Below, piece by piece: positions 7,473-13,727 of a DNA stretch of 13,727 bases; position 1 is the first letter of the stretch, and every line of letters begins with the position of its first letter. Both the position numbers and the translations under genes were made by a program. Below the pieces are notes generated by a model. That model was not told the origin of the DNA. It was given only the letters and a program-made list of their open reading frames with translations, and made no database searches. Source of the DNA: G020354085 sp964629975 (GTDB lineage: Bacteria > Pseudomonadota > Gammaproteobacteria > Acidiferrobacterales > Sulfurifustaceae); NCBI GenBank assembly GCA_964629975.1, contig CAZVUN010000083.1, positions 1-13,727 of the forward strand, written 5' to 3'.

Positions 7473-8300
7473 TCAGTAGCCCCAGTATTCCTTCAATACG
7501 CTGCCCTGGTTGGCGTACATCTCCGGTGTCGCCGGGTCGAAGCGTTCAAAGCCGATGGCCGCGAGCATGCGCTGCCCCGCCTCGCTGCGGTGCGCCGACA
7601 GCAGCGCGCTGCGCAGGCGTTCACGCACCGCGCCCGGCACATTGGGTCCAGAGGACAAGGCGATATGCGGTATCGGCTCGGTCGTGGCCACGATGCTGAG
7701 TCCGCCGGCCTGCGCCATCTGGCGGCTGACGAGCGGCGTCGGAAGAATGGCCCCGGCCGCCTTGCCGTTGAGCACCAGCGCGATGCCTTCCTCGGCGTTG
7801 TTGACCTCGACGATGCTGGGCTGGCGCACGGGATTGGGGAACATCGAGCCCAGGCGCGTCGCACCGATGCTCGGCGGGCCGAGCGTGGCGATGGTCTTGC
7901 CGGTGAGTTCCATGGGATCGATCACCGGGTTGGCGTCCGACACCACCAGCGTGTAGCTCACGCTGTCCGGTATCTTGGCGAGCACGCGAAAGCCGAGCTT
8001 GCGGATGCGGTAATCGGTGAAGTGCGCCGCATCCAGCACCAGGTCGTAGCCCTCGCCGCGACGTACGGTGTCCCAGTAGGCGAGAAAGTTCGGGCGCGTG
8101 GCGATCACGCAGCGCCTGTCCGTGACGTGCGCCAGGAAGTCGGCGAGCGGCTGAAAGGCGCGCTGCGTCTGCTGTTCGCTCAGGATCGGCTGAATCAGCA
8201 GGACCAGTGGCGCATCGGCGGCCTCGGTGCGCGTGCTCGCCAACAGCGCAAGCGCAAAGACGGCCACGCGCGCAGCGCTGGCGAGGGTGCGGGGCGACAT
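7473..8300 (-). CDS. PhnD-like periplasmic substrate-binding protein
   Basis: A 275-residue exported protein of the phosphate/phosphite/phosphonate-binding (PhnD-like) family. The start at 8300 gives a clear signal peptide (SPRTLASAARVAVFALALLA, cut near TEA-ADA); the frame continues upstream but that extension has no signal-like sequence. Seen: LIQPILSEQQTQRAFQPLADFLA (about 34-56), typical of this family's first lobe; YDLVLDAAHFTDYR, the hinge region usually reading 'D.....p.'; ELTGKTIATLGPPS; and a second-lobe core around VEVNNAEEGIALVLNGKAAGAILP. No permease or ATPase gene is adjacent, so it may be an orphan binding or sensory protein rather than a transporter part. It heads the minus-strand cluster, 79 bases upstream of the prodomain-like lipoprotein. 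The ligand is not predictable from the sequence. Confidence 0.83.
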   Translation of the reverse strand: MSPRTLASAARVAVFALALLASTRTEAADAPLVLLIQPILSEQQTQRAFQPLADFLAHVTDRRCVIATRPNFLAYWDTVRRGEGYDLVLDAAHFTDYRIRKLGFRVLAKIPDSVSYTLVVSDANPVIDPMELTGKTIATLGPPSIGATRLGSMFPNPVRQPSIVEVNNAEEGIALVLNGKAAGAILPTPLVSRQMAQAGGLSIVATTEPIPHIALSSGPNVPGAVRERLRSALLSAHRSEAGQRMLAAIGFERFDPATPEMYANQGSVLKEYWGY

Positions 8301-8342
8301 CGCTGATGATCTCGGGTACCTAACCGTCGGCGTGCAAGGAAT

Positions 8343-8360
8343 TTGCCATGTTAATATAGC
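8343..8360. promoter_or_regulatory. AT-rich candidate divergent promoter core
   Basis: This is the only AT-rich patch in the 153-base divergent gap between the PhnD-like gene and the thioredoxin-fold gene. On the + strand TGT-TAATAT (8349-8357) fits an extended -10 element. On the - strand the complement of 8353-8358 reads TATATT, five of six matches to the -10 consensus. No good -35 hexamer is seen at normal spacing in either direction. Overlapping divergent -10 elements would make the two genes compete for polymerase. The call rests on base composition and position. Confidence 0.3.
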
Positions 8361-8390
8361 CAGCCGAGGCGCCCCGCGATCCTTGGCGTT

Positions 8391-8408
8391 CGGGGTGTCG
8401 TCACCCCG
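8391..8408 (+). other. Perfect 7-bp hairpin in the thioredoxin-gene leader
   Basis: CGGGGTG (8391-8397) and CACCCCG (8402-8408) pair perfectly across the four-base loop TCGT, 45 bases before the start codon. No T run follows on either strand, so it is not a standard terminator. The upstream GCCCCG near 8371-8376 could pair with the same 5' arm, giving an alternative fold. The function is unknown; an mRNA-stabilising or regulatory leader hairpin is possible. Confidence 0.5.
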
Positions 8409-8453
8409 TAACCCCCAGCCGCGCAACGCTTTTGCCACCCGGAGAGATCAACC

Positions 8454-9011
8454 ATGGTACGTACCGAAACCCCCGTCTGTGACTTTGGACAGCCGGCGCC
8501 GGATTTCCGTCTGCCCGGCGTCGACGGCAAGACCTACTCGCTCGCGGACGTGCGCGGCCCGAACGGCCTGCTCGTCATGTTCATCTGCAACCACTGTCCG
8601 TACGTGCAGGCGGTGCGCAGCCGCATCGTGCGCGATGTGCTCGAGCTCAAGCAGTACGGCATTGGCGCGGTCGCCATCTCCTCGAACGACCCCACCGACT
8701 ACCCGGAGGACTCGTTCGACAACATGAAGCGCATCGCGGTCGAATGGCAGCTGCCCATGCCGTATCTGTACGACGAGACCCAGGCGGTCGCCAAGGCCTA
8801 TGGCGCGGTGTGCACCCCGGACTTCTTCGGCTACAACAAGGACCTCAAGCTGCAGTACCGCGGGCGGCTCGATGCCTCGCGCAAGGAGGCGGTGCCGGAC
8901 GCGCGGCGCGAGCTGTTCGAGGCGATGAAGCAGGTGGCGCTGACCGGTCAGGGGCCAAAAGAGCAGATCCCGAGCATGGGTTGCTCGATCAAATGGAAAG
9001 GCGGGTCGTGA
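8454..9011 (+). CDS. Thioredoxin-fold (AhpC/TSA-like) family protein
   Basis: A 185-residue cytoplasmic protein of the peroxiredoxin/TlpA-like thioredoxin superfamily. Seen: FGQPAPDFRLPGVDGKTYSL (11-30), the usual start of AhpC/TSA-type domains; the active-site C45-N-H-C48 in FICNHCPYV; a strand ending AISSND; a cis-proline context C120-T-P-D-F-F; and a C-terminal PSMGCSIKWK with C177, characteristic of this subfamily. There is no signal peptide. CNHC is an uncommon CxxC dipeptide but is usual for this uncharacterised subfamily, so a thiol-disulfide or peroxide-related role is likely while the substrate is unknown. GGAGAG lies at a good distance before the ATG. It is divergent from the PhnD-like gene and separated from the next gene by a repeat-containing 96-base gap, so it may be monocistronic. 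Confidence 0.88.
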   Translation: MVRTETPVCDFGQPAPDFRLPGVDGKTYSLADVRGPNGLLVMFICNHCPYVQAVRSRIVRDVLELKQYGIGAVAISSNDPTDYPEDSFDNMKRIAVEWQLPMPYLYDETQAVAKAYGAVCTPDFFGYNKDLKLQYRGRLDASRKEAVPDARRELFEAMKQVALTGQGPKEQIPSMGCSIKWKGGS

Positions 9012-9100
9012 GTCCGGCGTGCTGAGTGCTGGCGCTGGGGCCGGTAAGGTACGCGCTGTTGTCATGCCGACTCAGCACTCAGGACTCGGCACTGCGGACT
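9011..9100. repeat. Heptad tandem repeats in inverted orientation (imperfect long hairpin)
   Basis: The right arm (9070-9100) is a 7-base tandem array: ACTCAGC, ACTCAGG, ACTCGGC, ACTGCGG, ACT. The left arm (9011-9033) carries the same units on the opposite strand. The arms pair over about 20 positions with one heptad bulged out and a few mismatches, around a loop of roughly 32 bases. The element fills the gap between the thioredoxin-fold gene and the next gene and ends 7 bases before that gene's ATG, where it could cover the ribosome binding site. There is no T run. It may be a small dispersed intergenic repeat or an mRNA structural element. Confidence 0.65.
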
Positions 9101-9107
9101 GGATCGC

Positions 9108-9521
9108 ATGATCGTCAGCGAAACGTTCTATCGCCCAGCGGAGCTGGCCCGCGAAGCGCGCACGCTGCCGGCCGATACCTATAATCTCGCCCTGTTGCTG
9201 CTGAAGCGCGCGAGCCAGGGCTGCCTGTTCGTTCCGATCCGCACCATGCAGTATCTCGCCGTGCTCGACGCCGAGGAGTTCATCTTCGTCGACCGCGAGG
9301 CGCGCCGCATGATCGAGATCGCCTGGCACGCGTTCAAGCCGCAAGCGCGCGCCGCGCTCACCGATCCGGTGCACTACGAGGCGGTCTACTATGCGCCGCA
9401 GGCCCGCACCACCATGCAACGGCTGCAGGGCGAGTTTCGCAAGGCGCTCGAGGAGTTGCGCACACGCGCCGCCGTGTCCGCAACCGCACGCGTGCTCAAG
9501 ATCGACGCGGGCAAGGCATGA
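9108..9521 (+). CDS. Conserved-looking hypothetical protein, translationally coupled to the phosphatase gene
   Basis: A 137-residue soluble protein that I do not recognise. It has no signal peptide or membrane segment. Features include a compact segment GCLFVPIRTMQYLAVLDAEE (38-57) followed by FIFVDREARRMIEIAW (58-73), which read as alternating strands and helix, and a basic, helical C-terminus (about 102-125). The frame is trusted because its stop overlaps the next start by ATGA (9518-9521), codon use matches its neighbours, and the protein has ordinary amphipathic patterning, unlike the Arg/Pro-rich antisense frames. Ribosome binding before the ATG looks weak and is close to an inverted repeat. 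Coupling to an inositol-monophosphatase-family gene suggests a shared process that cannot be named from sequence alone. Confidence 0.72.
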   Translation: MIVSETFYRPAELAREARTLPADTYNLALLLLKRASQGCLFVPIRTMQYLAVLDAEEFIFVDREARRMIEIAWHAFKPQARAALTDPVHYEAVYYAPQARTTMQRLQGEFRKALEELRTRAAVSATARVLKIDAGKA

Positions 9522-10339
9522 CGGCGCTGCCGGCGCTCGCCGAGCTGCGCGCGCTGCTGCAAACGGCGGCGCGCACGCACCTGCTGCCGCGCTTCGCGGC
9601 GGTGCAGCACCACGCGGTGAAGGACGACGGCAGCCTCGTGACCGAAGCGGACCACAGCATGCAGCAGCACCTGCAGGCCGCGCTCGCGCGCCACTGGCCG
9701 CAGTATGCCTTTCTCGGCGAGGAGATGGCCGGCCACGAGCACGAGCGGCTTGCCGCCGGCACGCACGCGGGCCTGTGGTGTCTCGATCCGCTCGACGGCA
9801 CCAGCAACTACGCCGCCGGCATTCCGTTTTTTGCGGTGTCGCTCGCGTTGCTGGTCGATGCGCGCGTGGAGCTCGGGCTGGTGTACGACCCGGTGCGCGA
9901 CGAATGCTTCATGGCGCAGCGCGACCGCGGCGCCTGGCTCAACGACGCGCCACTGCGCCTGCCGCCGGTGACGGCGCGCGACCTCCAGCGTTCGATCGCG
10001 GTGGTGGACTTCAAGCGCCTGCGCCCGGCGCTGGCGGCACGCCTCGCGGCGCAGCCGCCCTATGGCTCGCAACGCAACTTCGGCTCCTCGAGCCTGGAGT
10101 GGTGCTGGCTCGCCGACCGGCGCTTTCACGTCTATCTGCACGGCGGCCAGAAGTTGTGGGACTACGCCGCCGGTAACCTCGTGCTGGCGCAGGCCGGCGG
10201 CCTGGCGTGCACGCTCGAGGGGCAGGGCGTTTTCACGATGGGACTGGCGTCGCGGTCGGTCGTGGCGGCGACCCAGCCCGGCCTGTTTTCCGAGTGGTGC
10301 GCCCATCTGGGCGTGCCAGCGGGGATGCCGGTCGCCTGA
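9518..10339 (+). CDS. Inositol monophosphatase family protein
   Basis: A 273-residue Mg-dependent, Li-sensitive-type phosphatase fold acting on small phosphorylated alcohols in the cytoplasm. Seen: LVTEAD (40-45); the metal ligand E68 in FLGEEM; the signature D90-P-L-D93-G-T in WCLDPLDGTSNYAAGIPFF, where both Asp bind metal; and D215 in KLWDYAAGNLVLAQAGG, which completes the metal site. The length is typical for the family. Substrate specificity (inositol-1-phosphate, fructose-1,6-bisphosphate, histidinol phosphate or 3'-phosphoadenosine phosphates) cannot be decided from these motifs. The start overlaps the stop of the preceding small gene by four bases, so the two are coupled. Downstream is the 310-base tkt leader; no T-run terminator is visible. 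Confidence 0.9.
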   Translation: MTALPALAELRALLQTAARTHLLPRFAAVQHHAVKDDGSLVTEADHSMQQHLQAALARHWPQYAFLGEEMAGHEHERLAAGTHAGLWCLDPLDGTSNYAAGIPFFAVSLALLVDARVELGLVYDPVRDECFMAQRDRGAWLNDAPLRLPPVTARDLQRSIAVVDFKRLRPALAARLAAQPPYGSQRNFGSSSLEWCWLADRRFHVYLHGGQKLWDYAAGNLVLAQAGGLACTLEGQGVFTMGLASRSVVAATQPGLFSEWCAHLGVPAGMPVA

Positions 10340-10386
10340 GTCGCCGGGAAATCGCATCGAGAAGCCCTGTTTATGGGCTGATAGAG

Positions 10387-10424
10387 CAAGTCCCTAGCCC
10401 GCAACGGCTATTGCCCCGGACTTG
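10387..10424 (+). other. Two-tier stem: CAAGTCC/GGACTTG enclosing TAGCC/GGCTA
   Basis: The outer arms at 10387-10393 and 10418-10424 pair perfectly over 7 bases. The inner arms TAGCC (10395-10399) and GGCTA (10406-10410) pair over 5 bases around a six-base loop CGCAAC. There is a one-base bulge on the left and a seven-base bulge on the right. It begins 48 bases after the phosphatase stop and has no T run, so it looks more like a folded RNA element than a terminator. Confidence 0.45.
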
Positions 10425-10482
10425 GGCGTGAGGGAGAATCCGGCGTCTAAATTCTGGGCCGCGGTCAGGGGCCCGGGCGTGG

Positions 10483-10506
10483 CGCTCGCACCGGGAGACG
10501 CGAGCG
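10483..10506 (+). other. Perfect 7-bp hairpin in the tkt leader
   Basis: CGCTCGC (10483-10489) pairs with GCGAGCG (10500-10506) across a ten-base loop. It is not followed by T residues. It is the second of three strong inverted repeats in the tkt leader. Confidence 0.45.
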
Positions 10507-10547
10507 GCGGCGCCAACGACAGAATCACTTGCCTGGACTCCGCAGCC

Positions 10548-10574
10548 CCGGCGCGGCGCAGTGGCGCGCGCCGG
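10548..10574 (+). other. Strong 11-bp bulged hairpin before tkt
   Basis: CCGGCGCG (10548-10555) pairs with CGCGCCGG (10567-10574). After a single bulged G the stem continues as CGC/GCG with loop AGTG. The 3' flank CGGATATTCTCT is only weakly T-rich, so intrinsic termination would be poor. It could be an attenuator or a read-through terminator between the phosphatase and tkt. Confidence 0.5.
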
Positions 10575-10649
10575 CGGATATTCTCTGACGTCGGGAGCGA
10601 GGGCCGCGGTATCCAACGGTTTCAACTTCGAAGCTAAGGGGGCTAATCC

Positions 10650-12689
10650 ATGACAGTGAAACACGCTCACCAAGCGGGCAGCGGCACGTCCGTGCCGAGC
10701 CGGCGCGAGCTCGCCAACGCCATTCGTATTCTCGCCGCCGACGCGGTGCAGAAGGCCAACTCCGGCCATCCTGGCGCGCCGATGGGCATGGCTGACATCG
10801 CCGAGGTGCTGTGGAACGACTTCCTCAAGCACAATCCGGCCAATCCGAAGTGGCCGGACCGCGACCGCTTCGTGCTGTCGAACGGCCACGGCTCGATGCT
10901 GTTGTACGCGCTGCTGCATCTGAAGGGCTACGATCTGACCATCGACGACATCAAGAACTTCCGTCAGCTGCACTCCAAGACCCCGGGTCACCCGGAGTAC
11001 GGCTACGCCCCCGGCGTCGAGACCACCACCGGTCCGCTCGGCCAGGGCATCACCAATGCCGTTGGCATGGCGATCGCCGAGAAGGTGCTGGCCGGCACCT
11101 TCAACCGTGACGGTCACCACATCGTCGATCACTACACCTATGTCTTCCTCGGTGACGGCTGCCTGATGGAGGGCATCTCGCACGAGGCCTGTTCGCTGGC
11201 GGGCACACTCGGCCTGGGCAAGCTCGTGGCCTTCTGGGACGACAACGGCATCTCGATCGACGGCCATGTCGAGGGCTGGTTCACCGACGACACGCCGAAA
11301 CGCTTCGAGGCCTATGGCTGGCACGTGGTGCGCGACGTCGACGGTCACAATCCGGACGCGATCGCCCGGGCCATCCGCGAGGCGCACGCCGTCAATGACA
11401 AGCCCTCGCTCATCTGCTGCAAGACCGTGATCGGTTACGGCGCGCCCAACCTGTGCGGCTCGCATGACTGCCACGGTGCGCCGCTCGGCCCCGATGAGAT
11501 CAAGGCCACGCGCGAGAACCTCGCGTGGAACCACGAGCCGTTCGTGATTCCGCAGGAGATCTACACCGGCTGGGATGGCCGCGCCAAGGGCGCGGCCGCC
11601 GAGAAGGCGTGGAACGAGAAGTTCGCGGCCTACAAGAAGGCGTTCCCGGATCTAGCCGCCGAGTTCGAGCGCCGCGTGCTCAAGGGCGAGCTGCCGAAGG
11701 ACTGGGCAAACAAGGCGGCCGAGTACATCAAGGCGACGGCCGAGAAGGGCGAGACCATCGCCTCGCGCAAGGCCAGCCAGAACGCCATCAACGGTTACGC
11801 GCCGGTGCTGCCGGAACTGATCGGTGGCTCGGCGGACCTGGCCGGCTCGAACCTGACCATGTGGAAGGGCAGCCGGCCGCTGTCCAAGACGGTCTCGGAC
11901 GGCAACTACATCTATTATGGTGTGCGCGAGTTCGGCATGAGCGCCATCATGAACGGCATCGCGCTGCACGGCGGTTTCATCCCGTACGGCGGCACGTTCC
12001 TGATGTTCTCGGAGTACGCGCGCAACGCCCTGCGCATGGCGGCGCTCATGAAGATCCAGTCGATCTTCGTGTTCACCCACGACTCGATCGGACTCGGCGA
12101 GGACGGCCCGACCCACCAGCCGGTGGAACAGACCGCGACCCTGCGCCTCATTCCCAACATGTCGGTGTGGCGCCCGTGCGATGCGGTCGAGTCGGCGGTC
12201 GCCTGGCAGATGGCCATCGAGCGGCGCAAGGGTCCGACCAGTCTGATCTTCTCGCGCCAGAACCTGCCGCATCAGAAGCGTACCGACGTTCAGCTCGCCG
12301 CGATTCGGCGGGGCGGCTACGTGCTGTCGGAGGCCGAGGGCGGCAAACCCGACGCGGTCATCATCGCCACCGGCTCCGAGGTCGCGCTCGCCATGGAGGC
12401 GCAGAAGCTGCTGCTGGCGCGCGGCAGGAAGGTGCGCGTGGTGTCGATGCCGTCGACCGACACGTTCGATGCGCAGGATGCCGCCTATCGCGACAGCGTA
12501 TTGCCGAAGGGTGTCAAGCGCGTGGCGGTCGAAGCCGGCGTGACCGACGGCTGGTACAAGTACGTCGGGCTCGACGGCAAGGTCGTCGGCCTCAACCGCT
12601 TTGGCGAGTCGGCCCCGGCCGGTGCGCTGTTCAAGGAATTCGGCTTCACGCCCGAGAACGTCGCCAAGGCCGTGGAAGCACTCGGCTAA
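10650..12689 (+). CDS. tkt: Transketolase
   Basis: A thiamine-diphosphate enzyme transferring two-carbon ketol units between sugar phosphates in the pentose phosphate pathway and, in autotrophs, the Calvin cycle. The 679-residue length is normal. Seen: phosphate-site H40 in NSGHPGAPMG; GPLGQG (128-133); the ThDP/Mg motif GDG (168-170) with N199 in WDDNGISIDG; GGSADLAGSN (392-401); catalytic E427 in YYGVREFGMSAIMNG; THDSIGLGEDGPTHQPVEQ (476-494) with substrate-binding His residues; and the C-terminal domain with IIATGSEV. AAGGGGG lies before the ATG. There is a short N-terminal extension of about 15 residues before the usual start SRRELANAIR. The gap gene follows after 40 bases in the same direction, so a shared transcript is likely. 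Confidence 0.97.
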   Translation: MTVKHAHQAGSGTSVPSRRELANAIRILAADAVQKANSGHPGAPMGMADIAEVLWNDFLKHNPANPKWPDRDRFVLSNGHGSMLLYALLHLKGYDLTIDDIKNFRQLHSKTPGHPEYGYAPGVETTTGPLGQGITNAVGMAIAEKVLAGTFNRDGHHIVDHYTYVFLGDGCLMEGISHEACSLAGTLGLGKLVAFWDDNGISIDGHVEGWFTDDTPKRFEAYGWHVVRDVDGHNPDAIARAIREAHAVNDKPSLICCKTVIGYGAPNLCGSHDCHGAPLGPDEIKATRENLAWNHEPFVIPQEIYTGWDGRAKGAAAEKAWNEKFAAYKKAFPDLAAEFERRVLKGELPKDWANKAAEYIKATAEKGETIASRKASQNAINGYAPVLPELIGGSADLAGSNLTMWKGSRPLSKTVSDGNYIYYGVREFGMSAIMNGIALHGGFIPYGGTFLMFSEYARNALRMAALMKIQSIFVFTHDSIGLGEDGPTHQPVEQTATLRLIPNMSVWRPCDAVESAVAWQMAIERRKGPTSLIFSRQNLPHQKRTDVQLAAIRRGGYVLSEAEGGKPDAVIIATGSEVALAMEAQKLLLARGRKVRVVSMPSTDTFDAQDAAYRDSVLPKGVKRVAVEAGVTDGWYKYVGLDGKVVGLNRFGESAPAGALFKEFGFTPENVAKAVEALG

Positions 12690-12729
12690 GGATTTCGATT
12701 ATTCACTCAACTTTCTGGAGACCTAGACA

Positions 12730-13727
12730 ATGGCAATCAGAGTCGGCATCAACGGGTTCGGGCGCATCGGTCGCATGGTGTTCCGCGCAGTCGCGAAGGA
12801 CTTCAAGGACATCGAGATCGTCGGCATCAATGACCTGCTCGAGCCCGCCTACCTCGCCTACATGCTGAAATACGACTCCGTGCACGGCCGCTTCAACGGT
12901 GACGTTGGCGTCGAGGGGAACCACCTGGTCGTCAATGGCAAGAAGATCCGTCTGACCGCGGTCAAGGACCCGGCCGAGCTGAAGTGGGGCGAGGTCGGCG
13001 CCGACATCGTGGTCGAGTCGACCGGTCTGTTCCTGACCAAGGAAACCTGCGAGAAGCACCTCGCCGCCGGCGCCAAGAAGGTCGTGCAGTCGGCGCCCTC
13101 CAAGGACGACACGCCGATGTTCGTCTATGGCGTGAACCACACAAAATACGCCGGCGAGAAGATCGTCTCGGCCGCCTCCTGCACCACCAACTGCCTGGCC
13201 CCGGTCGCCAAGGTGCTGCACGACAACTTCGGCATCAAGCGCGGGCTCATGAGCACCGTGCACGCCGCCACCGCCACCCAGAAGACCGTGGACGGCCCCT
13301 CGGCCAAGGACTGGCGCGGCGGGCGCGGCATCCTCGAGAACATCATCCCGTCCTCGACCGGTGCGGCCAAGGCCGTGGGCAAGGTGATCCCGGAGCTCAA
13401 CAAGAAGCTCACCGGCATGGCGTTCCGCGTGCCGACCTCGGACGTGTCGGTCGTCGACCTCACCGTCGAGCTCAACAAGGAGGCAACCTACGAGCAGATC
13501 TGCGCGGCCATGAAGAAGGCCTCGGAGGGTGAGCTCAAGGGCATCCTCGGCTACACCGACGAGAAGGTGGTCTCGACCGACTTCCGCGGCAACAGCATGC
13601 CGTCGATCTTCGATGCCGAGGCCGGCATCGCCCTCGACCCGACCTTCGTCAAGGTCGTGTCCTGGTACGACAACGAGTACGGCTACACCTGCAACATGCT
13701 GCGTTTCGTGCAGCACGTGGCCAAGTA
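12730..13727 (+). CDS. gap: Glyceraldehyde-3-phosphate dehydrogenase (stop codon cut by the window edge)
   Basis: A tetrameric cytoplasmic enzyme oxidising glyceraldehyde-3-phosphate to 1,3-bisphosphoglycerate. Translation gives 332 residues ending QHVAK, followed by TA at the last two bases of the window, so almost certainly only the third base of the stop is missing. Seen: the Rossmann motif GINGFGRIGR (6-15); D35 in VGINDLL, which favours NAD over NADP; the active-site C151 in SASCTTNCLAP-like context (SAASCTTNCLAP here) with H178 in STVHAATATQKTVDGP; PSSTGAAKAVGKV (207-219); FRVPTSDVSVVDL; and SWYDNEYGY (311-319). It is very close to E. coli GapA in motif order and length. CTGGAG precedes the ATG. 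It follows tkt and is probably co-transcribed with it; in related genomes pgk often comes next. Confidence 0.97.
   Translation, partial: MAIRVGINGFGRIGRMVFRAVAKDFKDIEIVGINDLLEPAYLAYMLKYDSVHGRFNGDVGVEGNHLVVNGKKIRLTAVKDPAELKWGEVGADIVVESTGLFLTKETCEKHLAAGAKKVVQSAPSKDDTPMFVYGVNHTKYAGEKIVSAASCTTNCLAPVAKVLHDNFGIKRGLMSTVHAATATQKTVDGPSAKDWRGGRGILENIIPSSTGAAKAVGKVIPELNKKLTGMAFRVPTSDVSVVDLTVELNKEATYEQICAAMKKASEGELKGILGYTDEKVVSTDFRGNSMPSIFDAEAGIALDPTFVKVVSWYDNEYGYTCNMLRFVQHVAK

Larger units (their letters stand above)
10340..10649 (+). other. 310-base non-coding, hairpin-rich leader upstream of transketolase
   Basis: There is no convincing gene here; the short frames crossing it have unlikely composition. 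It holds a set of inverted repeats (the three best are listed separately), a shorter AGCCC/GGGCT pair at 10363-10379, GGGCC/GGCCC at 10456-10474, and the 8-base palindrome CTTCGAAG at 10626-10633 just before the AAGGGGG ribosome binding site of tkt. I found no riboswitch consensus I could match (TPP, cobalamin and SAH were considered), no tRNA, and no clear -35/-10 pair. It presumably contains the tkt-gap promoter and 5' leader. Confidence 0.6.

Noticed and set aside
8301..8438. N-terminal extension of the PhnD-like protein to an ATG at 8438
   Set aside because: It would bury the signal peptide behind 46 residues of Arg/Pro-rich sequence and cover the putative promoter.
10398..10420. CCCGCAAC resemblance to part of a cobalamin riboswitch
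   Set aside because: The other conserved boxes are absent or in the wrong order, and a cobalamin link to tkt is not expected.
10340..10649. 6S RNA or a tRNA in the tkt leader
   Set aside because: No long closing stem with the central bubble pattern of 6S RNA and no T-loop/anticodon arrangement could be found.
10371..11534. A 387-residue open frame on the - strand opposite transketolase
   Set aside because: It lies antisense to a fully motif-complete enzyme, has no recognisable motif or signal, and reflects absence of stop codons in high-GC DNA.
11525..12868. A 447-residue + strand frame crossing from tkt into gap
   Set aside because: It is out of frame with both enzymes, Arg-rich, and spans a clear intergenic region containing the gap ribosome binding site.
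12703..13716. A 337-residue open frame on the - strand opposite gap
   Set aside because: It is antisense to a canonical GAPDH; the Val/Asp/Gly/His-rich composition is typical of the reverse strand of high-GC genes.

Overview
The window is high-GC DNA from a Gram-negative bacterium, most likely a gammaproteobacterium. The evidence is a ChpA-type pilus chemotaxis kinase, a GapA closely resembling the E. coli enzyme, a tkt-gap gene pair, a lipobox protein and signal peptides. Long antisense ORFs occur throughout, as expected at this GC content. I see no rRNA, tRNA, CRISPR array, transposase or phage gene.

Layout. (1) Positions 3-2921, + strand: the 3' part of a ChpA-type hybrid histidine kinase, then two small CheW-fold genes, the end of a type IV pilus/surface-sensing chemotaxis cluster. 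(2) Positions 2956-8300, - strand: in transcription order a PhnD-like periplasmic binding protein, a small lipoprotein that looks like a free-standing subtilase prodomain, a large secreted S8 protease, and bioA. The protease has an inserted beta-sandwich-like domain, an IPT/TIG-like domain and a CFI-box C-terminus. (3) Positions 8454-10339, + strand: a thioredoxin-fold protein, then a small unknown protein overlapping an inositol-monophosphatase-family gene by ATGA. (4) Positions 10340-10649: a 310-base non-coding leader with several inverted repeats. (5) Positions 10650-13727, + strand: transketolase and glyceraldehyde-3-phosphate dehydrogenase, a central-carbon (pentose phosphate/Calvin/glycolysis) pair. 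The window ends one base short of the gap stop codon.

How the genes fit together. The chemotaxis genes would form one signalling array: a kinase with its own receiver plus two coupling-type proteins. Transketolase produces glyceraldehyde-3-phosphate, the substrate of GAPDH. The most unusual part is the minus-strand cell-envelope cluster, where a membrane-anchored prodomain-like lipoprotein is encoded 43 bases upstream of a subtilase that has its own prodomain. This suggests a dedicated inhibitor or folding partner for the protease, or the relic of a duplicated protease. Non-coding points of interest are a 7-base tandem array in inverted orientation at 9011-9100, G-homopolymer tracts inside the lipoprotein gene, and the hairpin-rich tkt leader.
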